Notes under the pieces: generated by a model | Seen by the model: only the letters and a program-made list of their open reading frames with translations | What the model was told of the DNA's origin: nothing | Database searches by the model: none | Made by a program: the position numbers and the translations under genes | NCBI GenBank assembly: GCA_902363515.1 | Contig: CABJAN010000007.1 | Span: 62,001 to 126,000 of the forward strand | Source: Bacillota bacterium | GTDB taxonomy: Bacteria; Bacillota; Clostridia; Lachnospirales; Lachnospiraceae | DNA length: 64,000 nt | Reading direction: 5' to 3' | Shown: one piece after another, positions 56,788-64,000 of the stretch | Position numbering within the stretch: the stretch's first letter is position 1 | How the letters are laid out: the number at the start of each line of letters is the position of its first letter

Positions 56788-56819
56788 AAGGAAATATTCG
56801 GAAGGATATTTCCTTTTTT
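56788..56819 (+). terminator. Terminator after tRNA-Glu
   Basis: AAGGAAATAT (56788-56797) pairs with ATATTTCCTT (56806-56815), followed by T's, between the tRNA and the PHP gene. Read-through would supply the PHP gene, which has no clear promoter of its own. Confidence 0.8.
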
Positions 56820-56844
56820 GTTATACAAAAACGGAGGATATAAC

Positions 56845-57681
56845 ATGAACTCTTTGATTGATCTTCATACACATTCCACTGCCTCAGACGGTACTTTAAC
56901 CCCAACTGAGCTTCTCTCTCTTGCAAAGGAACAGCATTTAAAAGCAATCGCACTAACAGACCACGATACTACTGCAGGATTAGAAGAAGCAGAACAGGCA
57001 GCGATTAAGAATCATATAGAACTGGTTCCCGGCATTGAATTTTCTTCTACCTGGAACGGTAGCAGTGTTCATATTGTAGGACTTGATTTTAACTGGAAAG
57101 ACGCCGGTTTTCAGGAGACTCTGGCTAAATTCCAAAGTTCCCGAACCCGGCGCAATATCAAAATGATTGCCCTTCTTCAAAAAGAAGGCTTTCACATCTC
57201 TATGGAATCTGTACAGAACGCTTTTCCAAACAGCACCTGTACCCGCGCAAACCTTGCCAGATTTCTGGTGGACAATGGTGAAATTCCCTCCATGCGGGAA
57301 GCCTTTGACCGCTACTTAGGTGACCATGCCAAATGCTATGTTCCAAGAGAAGAAGTTACACCGGCCCAGACTATTGACTTGATTCACCAGTGCGGAGGTA
57401 TTGCTGTTTTTGCCCACCCCGTACTGTGCAGATTTTCCATGCCAAGACTGGAAGAACTGATTTTAGAACTAAAGAAATCCAATCTGGATGCCCTGGAAGT
57501 TTTTTATTCTACCTACACACATTCTGACCAGACATCCATGGCACGTCTGGCAGAAAAATACCAGTTAAAATCCTCTGGCGGCAGTGATTTTCATGGTAGC
57601 AACAAACCCCTTATCCATCTTGGCACAGGAAAGGGCAATCTGAAAATTCCATACACGGTCCTGGAAAGCCTTCGCTCTTAA
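56845..57681 (+). CDS. PHP-domain phosphoesterase (RNase AM/TrpH type)
   Basis: 278 residues from ATG 56845 with GGAGG 7 bases upstream. Metal-binding PHP motifs are DLHTHSTASDGTLTP, LTDHDTTAG, GIEFSST, VFAHPVL and SGGSDFHGSN. Relatives are 3',5'-bisphosphate nucleotide phosphatases or 5'-3' exonucleases (RNase AM, YciV) that trim RNA ends. It is encoded directly after the tRNA-Glu terminator. An in-frame start at 56692 would cross the tRNA and is rejected. Confidence 0.9.
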   Translation: MNSLIDLHTHSTASDGTLTPTELLSLAKEQHLKAIALTDHDTTAGLEEAEQAAIKNHIELVPGIEFSSTWNGSSVHIVGLDFNWKDAGFQETLAKFQSSRTRRNIKMIALLQKEGFHISMESVQNAFPNSTCTRANLARFLVDNGEIPSMREAFDRYLGDHAKCYVPREEVTPAQTIDLIHQCGGIAVFAHPVLCRFSMPRLEELILELKKSNLDALEVFYSTYTHSDQTSMARLAEKYQLKSSGGSDFHGSNKPLIHLGTGKGNLKIPYTVLESLRS

Positions 57682-57694
57682 AGAATCGAATAGG

Positions 57695-57712
57695 GACATC
57701 GTTTGGCCGAAT
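57695..57712 (+). repeat. Fragment D of the structured intergenic element
   Basis: GACATCGTTTGGCCGAAT matches the 5' end of copy C (GATACCGTTTGGACGAAT at 61121) at 15 of 18 positions. The similarity stops at the end of the permease gene, so copies flank the sigma/ABC cassette. Confidence 0.5.
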
Positions 57713-57713
57713 A

Positions 57714-58925
57714 TCATATCTTTGATCGTTTAGCCCATACACGAATTGCAAAAGGCAAACTTACAATTCCTAAAGTAACAGGAATTGTAAGTAGCAAATA
57801 TGGTGACCATATCGTTTTTCCAAATAGGCTATACGCATTTGTTCGGAAAATATCTGTTGGGTCACCTACAAACGGGACAAGTTCAAGAACTTTTTGTCCC
57901 CACAGTGGTAAAAATTGTGCAATCGACATCGGAACAAAAACTATTGCTAAACTAAGCAAAAGTGAAGCATAGTTGGATCGTGTAAGCGCCGAACATAACA
58001 GAATAATACCCGTATATCCAAGCGTTGCTAACAGCAGATAAGCATACTCATATATTTCTGCCTGTAATACAGTCCAAGGCGCAGTGGCAATCAACTTAAT
58101 GCACTGTATCGGCATATCTGCACCACCTGTACCCAAAAAAACAATTTGCAGAAAAATAGAACTGAATACAATAATTGCATATAATTCTAATGCAAATAAG
58201 AGTGAAACAAGCACCTTGATACCCGCTAATTTCCTCCAACCGTTTTTGGTAGTTGAAATGAGTGCTTTTGTATTATTATGCCACTCTCCCGAAAATGCAG
58301 GTGCAATCGCGATCGCAAGAAAAATAGCAAAAACAACACCGCAGCCGCTTATAAAATCAGATGTAATAAAAGCCCACCCCTCAGTCCAACGATATTGCAA
58401 AGGAAATTCTACCTCTTCGTCCATATTTAAGAAATATTCTTTCTCCTTATCTGTCTGCCAATTTATATCAAGAAAATTTTCCAGAGCTTTTTCCCGTCGT
58501 TCTTCAAAATTTGTTAATTGTGTTGGATCAACATAACGGATCATAAGATACGGTTCATCTGCCTTTTCAAGTTCCGGCCAAAGAATTTTAACCCATGAAT
58601 TTAAGCTCTTCCAATCTGTCATTTCATAATCGGAAATTTCATCATTCTGTACTTGTGCCTGATAATCCTTTACCATTTCCTGTAAAGTTTCATCTGTTAA
58701 ATCACCTTCCCACTGTTTGGCATATTCCTGTTTTTGACGAATATTAGAATATCCATCAAAATTATTTCCAAATGAACTGGTAAAGTCATCTTGAGAGCCA
58801 AATGTAAACCATTGATAAGAAAGCAATCCACCGAAAATCACAATATAGAGAAAGCAAAGCAACACACCTATTTGAACACTTTTTCTGCGCCATAGTTTTC
58901 TATGTTCATATTTGAATAATTCCAT
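57714..58925 (-). CDS. ABC-2 type permease
   Basis: 403 residues. One N-terminal helix (VQIGVLLCFLYIVIFGGLLSY) is followed by an extracytoplasmic domain of about 130 residues and then five to six helices (FAIFLAIAIAPAF, LYAIIVFSSIFLQIVFLG, LLLATLGYTGIILLCSAL and so on). It is an export-type permease paired with the ATPase encoded just upstream. The substrate is unknown. Codon use and AT content differ from the flanking genes. Confidence 0.82.
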   Translation of the reverse strand: MELFKYEHRKLWRRKSVQIGVLLCFLYIVIFGGLLSYQWFTFGSQDDFTSSFGNNFDGYSNIRQKQEYAKQWEGDLTDETLQEMVKDYQAQVQNDEISDYEMTDWKSLNSWVKILWPELEKADEPYLMIRYVDPTQLTNFEERREKALENFLDINWQTDKEKEYFLNMDEEVEFPLQYRWTEGWAFITSDFISGCGVVFAIFLAIAIAPAFSGEWHNNTKALISTTKNGWRKLAGIKVLVSLLFALELYAIIVFSSIFLQIVFLGTGGADMPIQCIKLIATAPWTVLQAEIYEYAYLLLATLGYTGIILLCSALTRSNYASLLLSLAIVFVPMSIAQFLPLWGQKVLELVPFVGDPTDIFRTNAYSLFGKTIWSPYLLLTIPVTLGIVSLPFAIRVWAKRSKI

Positions 58926-59807
58926 TTATTCAGCACCTCCATCTTCTGTCGGAAAAAAGGACAGATATAAATCCTCTAAAGTTGCCCTACATGGCACAGC
59001 TTCCAAAGATGGACATTCATTGGATATAATCCTTAATGTTACATCCTCTCTATTCGAATGATGAAGATTTGCAACTGTATATTTAAGCTCCCATTTTTTT
59101 AATTCATGTTCTGGTACAGTTAATTCCCATACTTTTCCCTGTGCATATGACACAAGTTCCTCAATAGAGCCTTGAAGAATAAAGGTTCCTTTTTTCATCA
59201 AAAACACTTCATCTGCAATAGCTTCTATATCTGATACAATATGTGTTGAAAGTAGTACAATTTTATCACTTGCCCAATCTGATAAAATATTCCTCAACCG
59301 AACACGTTCTTTGGGATCAAGACCTGCTGTTGGCTCATCTAAAACTAAAATCTTCGGATTATTCAATAGAGCCTGTGCAATCCCAAGTCGTTGCTTCATT
59401 CCACCAGAAAAAGTTTTAATTTTTTTTGTTGCCATATTTTCTAGTCCAACAGTTTCAAGCAATGCACGTGATTGTTTCTTTGCATTATAACGGGGAATGC
59501 CCTTTAATGCTGAAATATAAAGCAAAAATTCCTGTGCCGTATAGTTTGGATAATAGCCAAACTCTTGGGGCAGATACCCCAGAAGATTGCGATATGCACT
59601 TCCCATTTCAAAAATACTGCGTCCATTATAATGAACATCTCCACTTGTCGGTTCCAAAATACCGCATAACATACGCATTAAAGTGGTTTTGCCTGCACCG
59701 TTTGCTCCCAAAAGACCATAAACTCCCGGTGTCATCGTAGCACTAACACAATCTACCGCAATTTTAGATTTGTAATGTTTTGTCAGCTTATCAAGCGATA
59801 CCTCCAT
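58926..59807 (-). CDS. ABC transporter ATP-binding protein
   Basis: 293 residues. Walker A is GANGAGKTT (residues 34-42), the signature is FSGGMKQRLGIAQALL, and Walker B is KILVLDEPTAGLDP. The C-terminal 70 residues are a variable extension, as in drug or bacteriocin exporters of the CcmA type. It starts within the last codons of the preceding membrane gene (17-base overlap) and its stop abuts the permease start. Confidence 0.93.
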   Translation of the reverse strand: MEVSLDKLTKHYKSKIAVDCVSATMTPGVYGLLGANGAGKTTLMRMLCGILEPTSGDVHYNGRSIFEMGSAYRNLLGYLPQEFGYYPNYTAQEFLLYISALKGIPRYNAKKQSRALLETVGLENMATKKIKTFSGGMKQRLGIAQALLNNPKILVLDEPTAGLDPKERVRLRNILSDWASDKIVLLSTHIVSDIEAIADEVFLMKKGTFILQGSIEELVSYAQGKVWELTVPEHELKKWELKYTVANLHHSNREDVTLRIISNECPSLEAVPCRATLEDLYLSFFPTEDGGAE

Positions 59808-60546
59808 ACATTTTACCTTCTTTCCATGTTTTTATCAGCAGCGATATTTCTTTTGTAAAAAATCCCATAAATAATACAAATGTTATAAACCAAACTCCTA
59901 TTGCAGAAATATCGTAAATTGCAGGGAACCAATGTGCAAGCGTACCTGCAAAAGCACTTACTCCCAAGCATGATACAACACTGCATTGTATTGCGTACCG
60001 TTCTCTTTTTCTCATATTCCAAAGTGTCAATATTAAACATCCTAAAAACGGAACAATGACATACATAATGAGCTGAATAAGTGTTACCGGATATTCTGCA
60101 ACAACAATAGCAAACCAGCATATTACCGTTAAACAGACAATTTGAGCAGCTCCGGCTAATATAAGTTTTGCTAAAATAATCTGTGCTGCAGAAGCTCTTG
60201 TGACTGCTTCAATTTCTCCCATTCCAAAAATGCTACTTTGATAAAAGGAGGGCAAACACGCTAAAATCAACAACGGTATAAACATTGAAATAACATTCGG
60301 CGTATTAAGAATTGAAAAAACGCCTGCACAAATGAATATTAATACGATTCCCTGAGATATCCATAAACGCCAGCCTATATGTCGCATAACGTCTGACAGG
60401 AACTGCCAAAATTTTGTTCGTTCTTCAGGTATAAGATTTAACTGCTTTTGCTGATTTAATATTGTAGTGCATATCTGTTGAGTTGCTTTTAATCGTTTTG
60501 GTTCAGGACCATTTTGTAATATAGACTGCAATTCATGTTTTTTCAT
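59791..60546 (-). CDS. Membrane protein of the sigma/ABC cassette
   Basis: 251 residues. A cytoplasmic N-terminal region of about 65 residues (LQSILQNGPEPKRLKATQQICTTILNQQKQLNLIPEERTKFWQFL) precedes five to six helices. No family was recognised with certainty. Because it follows the sigma gene directly and precedes the exporter, it may be an anti-sigma-like sensor or a second permease. Confidence 0.7.
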   Translation of the reverse strand: MKKHELQSILQNGPEPKRLKATQQICTTILNQQKQLNLIPEERTKFWQFLSDVMRHIGWRLWISQGIVLIFICAGVFSILNTPNVISMFIPLLILACLPSFYQSSIFGMGEIEAVTRASAAQIILAKLILAGAAQIVCLTVICWFAIVVAEYPVTLIQLIMYVIVPFLGCLILTLWNMRKRERYAIQCSVVSCLGVSAFAGTLAHWFPAIYDISAIGVWFITFVLFMGFFTKEISLLIKTWKEGKMYGGIA

Positions 60547-60547
60547 A

Positions 60548-61057
60548 TTATCTTTTCTCCTTTCTCAATATCATCAGCGCAGCTCTAACACGACTTTGCA
60601 CAGTTCGCGCAGGTATACCAAGAATTTGCGAAATTTCACGAAAGCTAAACTGTTCTCCACAATGAAGTATAATAACTTCCCGTTGTGCTGAATTTAATAA
60701 ATTAAGTAAATATCTTATCTGATCCCAATCCTCAATTTTCTGTAAATTTTTATCTTCTATGGATATATGATCTTCAAGTTCCAGTGTGGTTTGTTTACGG
60801 TTTTCATCAATACATAAATGATGCGCAATCGTGTATAAATAAGCTCTAAATGATCCGCGTTGTTCATAAGAATCAATATCACGAAACACTCTTAAAAATG
60901 TTTCCTGTGTTAAATCTTCTGCGTGGTCTGTATTATAGCAATGCCAAGTACAATAACGAAGAATGGAGGGATAATGCTTTTCTATCAATTCATTTGCATA
61001 TTCTGTATTTCCTCGTTGAATCTGTAAAATTAATTTTTCATCATTCAATGGCATCAA
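60548..61057 (-). CDS. ECF-type sigma-70 family RNA polymerase sigma factor
   Basis: 169 residues. Region 2 contains HAEDLTQETFLRVFRDIDSYEQRGSFRAYLYTIAHHLCID, and region 4 contains AQREVIILHCGEQFSFREISQILGIPARTVQSRVRAALMIL. Size and domains are those of an ECF sigma factor. It sits one base before the membrane protein gene and should control the cassette, probably including itself. Confidence 0.9.
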   Translation of the reverse strand: MMPLNDEKLILQIQRGNTEYANELIEKHYPSILRYCTWHCYNTDHAEDLTQETFLRVFRDIDSYEQRGSFRAYLYTIAHHLCIDENRKQTTLELEDHISIEDKNLQKIEDWDQIRYLLNLLNSAQREVIILHCGEQFSFREISQILGIPARTVQSRVRAALMILRKEKR

Positions 61058-61120
61058 TCCTCCTTCCTAAAATATATAACGCACGAACAGTTCAAAAGGA
61101 TTAAATCAATCACAAAAAAA

Positions 61121-61200
61121 GATACCGTTTGGACGAATCTGTCGATTGCGCCTTGAAATTACAGTCTCAAGGTGAACGCAGACTGAGCGTAAACGGTATC
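61121..61200. repeat. Structured intergenic element, copy C
   Basis: The outer stem GATACCGTTT (61121-61130) pairs perfectly with AAACGGTATC (61191-61200). Inside: GAC-GAATCT-GTC (61132-61143), CCTTGA/TCAAGG (61151-61172) with TTACAG in the loop, then GAACGCAGACTGAGC. Stems differ from copy A but remain paired, while loops are shared. On the minus strand a TTTTTTT run follows, so it can terminate lepB transcripts. Confidence 0.8.
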
Positions 61201-61227
61201 CTTATTCTTTTTACATCACACTTCTCT

Positions 61228-61728
61228 TTAAAAAAGACACTTTCCAATCACTTCTCTTTTCACATCCACCAGCCCAATGGCTTCCATGCGGCTGTCCGCA
61301 GATACATTCCGGTGATCACCCATGACAAACAGCTTGCCTTCTGGTATGTACACATCCAGATTTTCTGTTTTCATGGGCTCATCCAGGTAGTTCTCTTCCA
61401 GCTTTTCTCCATTAATGTAAACCTCATTATCCAAAATTTCCAGATGCTCTCCCGGCAGACCAATCACCCGCTTAATAATCTGTGTTTTCTCCGGTATTTT
61501 CTTAGATGCTACAATAATATCGCCACGTTTCAGATTCTCTTCCTTTAGAAAACCAGTCTGCAAAAGCAATACCTGACCGTCCTGCAAAGTGGGCTCCATG
61601 CTGTCTCCCTCTACCACCGCAATTCTGAAAAACTGGGAACAAAGAAAAGCCAGCAAAAGTCCAAAAACCACCGGCTTTCCCCAGTCCACCAGAAAACTTC
61701 TTATTTTCTTCCAGACAGAGGCTTTCAT
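61228..61728 (-). CDS. lepB: Signal peptidase I
   Basis: 166 residues with one N-terminal membrane anchor (VVFGLLLAFLCSQFFRIAVV). The catalytic Ser43 is in EGDSMEPTLQDGQ and Lys86 in IIKRVIGLPGEHLEI; box E is VMGDHRNVSADSR. It removes signal peptides from exported proteins. It lies 2 bases after ppk in the same unit. Copy C of the structured element acts as its terminator. Confidence 0.94.
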   Translation of the reverse strand: MKASVWKKIRSFLVDWGKPVVFGLLLAFLCSQFFRIAVVEGDSMEPTLQDGQVLLLQTGFLKEENLKRGDIIVASKKIPEKTQIIKRVIGLPGEHLEILDNEVYINGEKLEENYLDEPMKTENLDVYIPEGKLFVMGDHRNVSADSRMEAIGLVDVKREVIGKCLF

Positions 61729-61730
61729 GT

Positions 61731-63869
61731 CTACGCCTCCTCCGGCGCCTGTGCCGGCACAAAAATCCTGTCATGAATAAGATTTTCCGGCAGCATACCC
61801 CGCCTGGTTGCTTCCTCACAGAAATATTCCTGAGAATTTATCAGCTGCTTGCCACGTTTGTCGATTTTTTCGTAGGTTCCATCCTTCTGAAGCACATGTG
61901 CCTTCACATTATCTGCAAGCTGAATCTCCAAAATATGTTTGACCTCTTCTTTGATTTTCTCATCTTCCACCGGAAATACAATCTCTACACGTTTATCCAG
62001 ATTTCTTGGCATCCAGTCCGCACTTCCCATGAAAATCTGTTCTCTTCCGTCACTGTAAAAATAAAAGATGCGGCTGTGTTCCAGGAAATTACCCACAATG
62101 GAACGTACTGTAATGTTCTCACTGATACCGGGAATTCCCACCTTCAGACAGCAGATGCCCCGGATAATCAAATCAATCTGAACCCCTGCCGCACTTGCTG
62201 CATACAAGGCTGCAATAATATCCCGGTCACACAGGGAGTTCATCTTCGCTACAATTCTGGCTTTTTTCCCTTCCAGAGCCCGCTCCCGTTCCATTTCAAT
62301 TAAATGCAGGAAACGGTTCCGCATCCAAAGGGGAGCTACCACCAGCTTATTCCAGCTTCTTGGTTCCGAATAACCGGAAAGCATGTTAAAGACTGCAGTA
62401 GCATCCTCTCCAATCCTGGCGGAACAAGTCAAAATTCCACAGTCTGTATAAAGCTTTGCAGTAGAATCATTATAGTTCCCGGTTCCAAGATGCACATATC
62501 TGCGGATTCCCTCTTCCTCCTTACGCACCACAAGGGTAATCTTACTGTGGGTCTTTAACCCAAGAAGGCCATAAATAACATGGCATCCTGCTTTTTCCAG
62601 CTTCTTCGCCCAGACAATGTTGTTCTCTTCGTCAAATCTGGCCTTTAGCTCTACCAGCACGGTCACCTGTTTTCCGTTTTCTGCTGCCTGAGCAAGAGCT
62701 GCCACAATAGGTGAATTTCCGCTGACCCGGTACAAAGTCTGCTTAATGGCAAGTACCTGTGGGTCTTTGGAAGCCTGGCGCACAAAATCCACCACTGGCT
62801 TAAAGGTCATATAAGGATGATGAAGCAAAATATCCTGTCTGCGAATCTGGGTAAAAATATCTTCCTCTGTCATCATCTGAGGAACCGGCGCCGGCACATA
62901 AGCAGGTGTTTTCAGCTCCTCAAAGCCTTCCAGCCCATACATTTTCATAAGAAACGTCAAATCCAGAGGGCCATTCACTGCATAAATGTCCTCCTCTTTC
63001 ATGCGAAACTCTGTTTTTAAAATCTTCAAAAGACGGGAATCCATTTTTTCGTCTACATCCAGGCGGATGACTTCTCCCCACTGACGTTTCTTAATCTGTT
63101 TCTGAATCTCACTTAATAAATCTGCTGCCTCATCCTCATCAATGGTCAAATCCGCATTTCGGATAATACGGTAAGGACAGGCGCACACCACCTGATTGCT
63201 TAAAAACAGCTTGCCAATATTTCGTTCAATAATCTCTTCCAGGAGAATCACTGCCTTTTTCCCTTCCTTCTGGCAGGGAATTTCCACAATCCGCGGAAGT
63301 ACGGAAGGCACCTGCACAGTTGCAAATTCCAGCTCTTCCTTCTCCTTTTTCCCCTTTTTTAAAATCAAAGCGCCGATATTCAGGGTTTTATTTCTTACCA
63401 GAGGAAAAGGTCTTGCACTATCCATGGCCATGGGCGTAAGCACCGGATAAATGCTCTCCTCAAAATATTGGTCGGTAAAAGCCTTCTGCTCTTTTGTCAT
63501 AGCTTCATGGCTTTCCACCACCACAAGCCCTGCTTTTCTAAGAGCCGGAAGCAGAGAACGGTTGTAGGTACTGTACTGAGTCTGTATGAGATTTCTGGTC
63601 ACCGGAGCCAGCATAGCCAGTTGTTCCTTGGGAGACAATCCTGCAATATCCGGCTTGGTATACTTTGCATGAACCATATCCTTTAAAGACGCCACACGTA
63701 TCATAAAAAACTCATCCAGATTCGATGCTGTAATACTGAGAAATTTCAACCGCTCAAATAATGGTATGGACTTATCCCTTCCCTCAGACAGCACACGCTC
63801 ATTAAATCCTATCCAGCTCAGTTCCCTGTTCCGGTAATATTCCGGTTTCGTATATTCTTTTAAATCCAT
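61731..63869 (-). CDS. ppk: Polyphosphate kinase 1
   Basis: 712 residues of PPK1. The N-terminal ELSWIGFNERVLSEGRDKSIPLFERLKFLSI is typical, the catalytic-His segment is RRYVHLGTGNYNDSTAKLYTDCG, and the second conserved motif is DRDIIAALYAASAAGVQIDLIIRGICCLKVG. It polymerises the gamma-phosphate of ATP into polyphosphate and can reverse. GGAGG precedes the ATG. It lies 15 bases after a gene whose tail looks like an exopolyphosphatase. Confidence 0.95.
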   Translation of the reverse strand: MDLKEYTKPEYYRNRELSWIGFNERVLSEGRDKSIPLFERLKFLSITASNLDEFFMIRVASLKDMVHAKYTKPDIAGLSPKEQLAMLAPVTRNLIQTQYSTYNRSLLPALRKAGLVVVESHEAMTKEQKAFTDQYFEESIYPVLTPMAMDSARPFPLVRNKTLNIGALILKKGKKEKEELEFATVQVPSVLPRIVEIPCQKEGKKAVILLEEIIERNIGKLFLSNQVVCACPYRIIRNADLTIDEDEAADLLSEIQKQIKKRQWGEVIRLDVDEKMDSRLLKILKTEFRMKEEDIYAVNGPLDLTFLMKMYGLEGFEELKTPAYVPAPVPQMMTEEDIFTQIRRQDILLHHPYMTFKPVVDFVRQASKDPQVLAIKQTLYRVSGNSPIVAALAQAAENGKQVTVLVELKARFDEENNIVWAKKLEKAGCHVIYGLLGLKTHSKITLVVRKEEEGIRRYVHLGTGNYNDSTAKLYTDCGILTCSARIGEDATAVFNMLSGYSEPRSWNKLVVAPLWMRNRFLHLIEMERERALEGKKARIVAKMNSLCDRDIIAALYAASAAGVQIDLIIRGICCLKVGIPGISENITVRSIVGNFLEHSRIFYFYSDGREQIFMGSADWMPRNLDKRVEIVFPVEDEKIKEEVKHILEIQLADNVKAHVLQKDGTYEKIDKRGKQLINSQEYFCEEATRRGMLPENLIHDRIFVPAQAPEEA

Positions 63870-63884
63870 GGGAAAATCCTCCTT

Positions 63885-64000
63885 TTATTTCCGCTTCCTG
63901 CACTTTAAAATGGGCCGTATGCTAAAAATTTCCTCAAAGAAATCACCTGGTTCTTCCAAAAGCCCACGTTCCAAAGTCATATCTTCTCTGGCTGTTACTG
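63885..64000 (-). CDS. C-terminal fragment of a probable Ppx/GppA exopolyphosphatase
   Basis: Only the last 38 codons are in the window (ending EEIFSIRPILKCRKRK, stop at 63885). The MTLERGLLEEPGDFFEEIFSIRPIL pattern resembles the tail of clostridial Ppx/GppA phosphatases, which are usually encoded next to ppk. Assignment rests on position and this short match. Confidence 0.45.
   Translation of the reverse strand, partial: VTAREDMTLERGLLEEPGDFFEEIFSIRPILKCRKRK

Noticed and set aside
57703..57972. Plus-strand frame at the end of the ABC permease
   Set aside because: It lies antisense to the well-supported permease gene and has no ribosome site.

Overview
The window reads as a chromosomal segment of an anaerobic low-to-moderate GC Firmicute, most likely a Lachnospiraceae member close to Blautia or Ruminococcus. 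This is inferred from gene content: anaerobic NrdG, a pyrophosphate-type phosphofructokinase, DUF1292 and DUF5662 proteins, a Gram-positive RND pump, a TPP-riboswitch thiXYZ cassette, and the order rimP-nusA-ylxR-ylxQ-infB-rbfA-nrnA-truB-ribF. Most genes lie on the minus strand. No phage, insertion sequence, transposase, rRNA or CRISPR array was seen. The genes at both window edges are cut.

Layout. 1-1935: minus-strand operon maf, HAD phosphatase, small acidic protein and methyltransferase. 2060-3043: two plus-strand hypothetical genes. 3169-5415: GH3 glycosidase. 5517-8595: thiamine-precursor ABC transporter controlled by a TPP riboswitch and terminator. 8592-14031: AEC transporter, truA, thioesterase, glnS and a MocR-type regulator. 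14083-18010: XRE regulator, sodium:alanine symporter, a small-protein/GNAT pair with a strange start, and another GNAT. 18101-20335: divergent fba and PPi-PFK. 20404-25322: a very large RND pump with a coiled-coil insertion, divergent from an AIM24 gene. 25358-29933: potassium module (TrkH, TrkA, KdpD-like kinase, KdpE-like regulator, small membrane protein) with repeated candidate operators. 30028-34972: membrane protein, DUF5662, a GH13 protein that lacks catalytic residues, and a ClC channel. 35129-36725: DUF1292, dUTPase and nrdG. 36858-50432: pnp, rpsO, NlpC/P60, Na/Pi cotransporter and the translation/RNA operon. 50592-56508: transglutaminase lipoprotein, parC, parE and a PAP2 phosphatase behind a LexA-box promoter. 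56714-57681: tRNA-Glu and a PHP phosphoesterase. 57714-61057: an AT-richer ECF sigma/ABC exporter cassette. 61228-64000: lepB, ppk1 and the end of a probable exopolyphosphatase gene.

The least expected signal is a family of structured intergenic elements at 35545-35711, 36755-36829 and 61121-61200, with a fragment at 57695-57712. They share loop sequences and show compensatory stem changes, and two of them sit inside transcription terminators. Other leads are the catalytically stripped GH13 protein, the SOS-type promoter ahead of PAP2-parE-parC, the GNAT gene without a standard start codon, and the 10-mer operator repeats beside the potassium operon.
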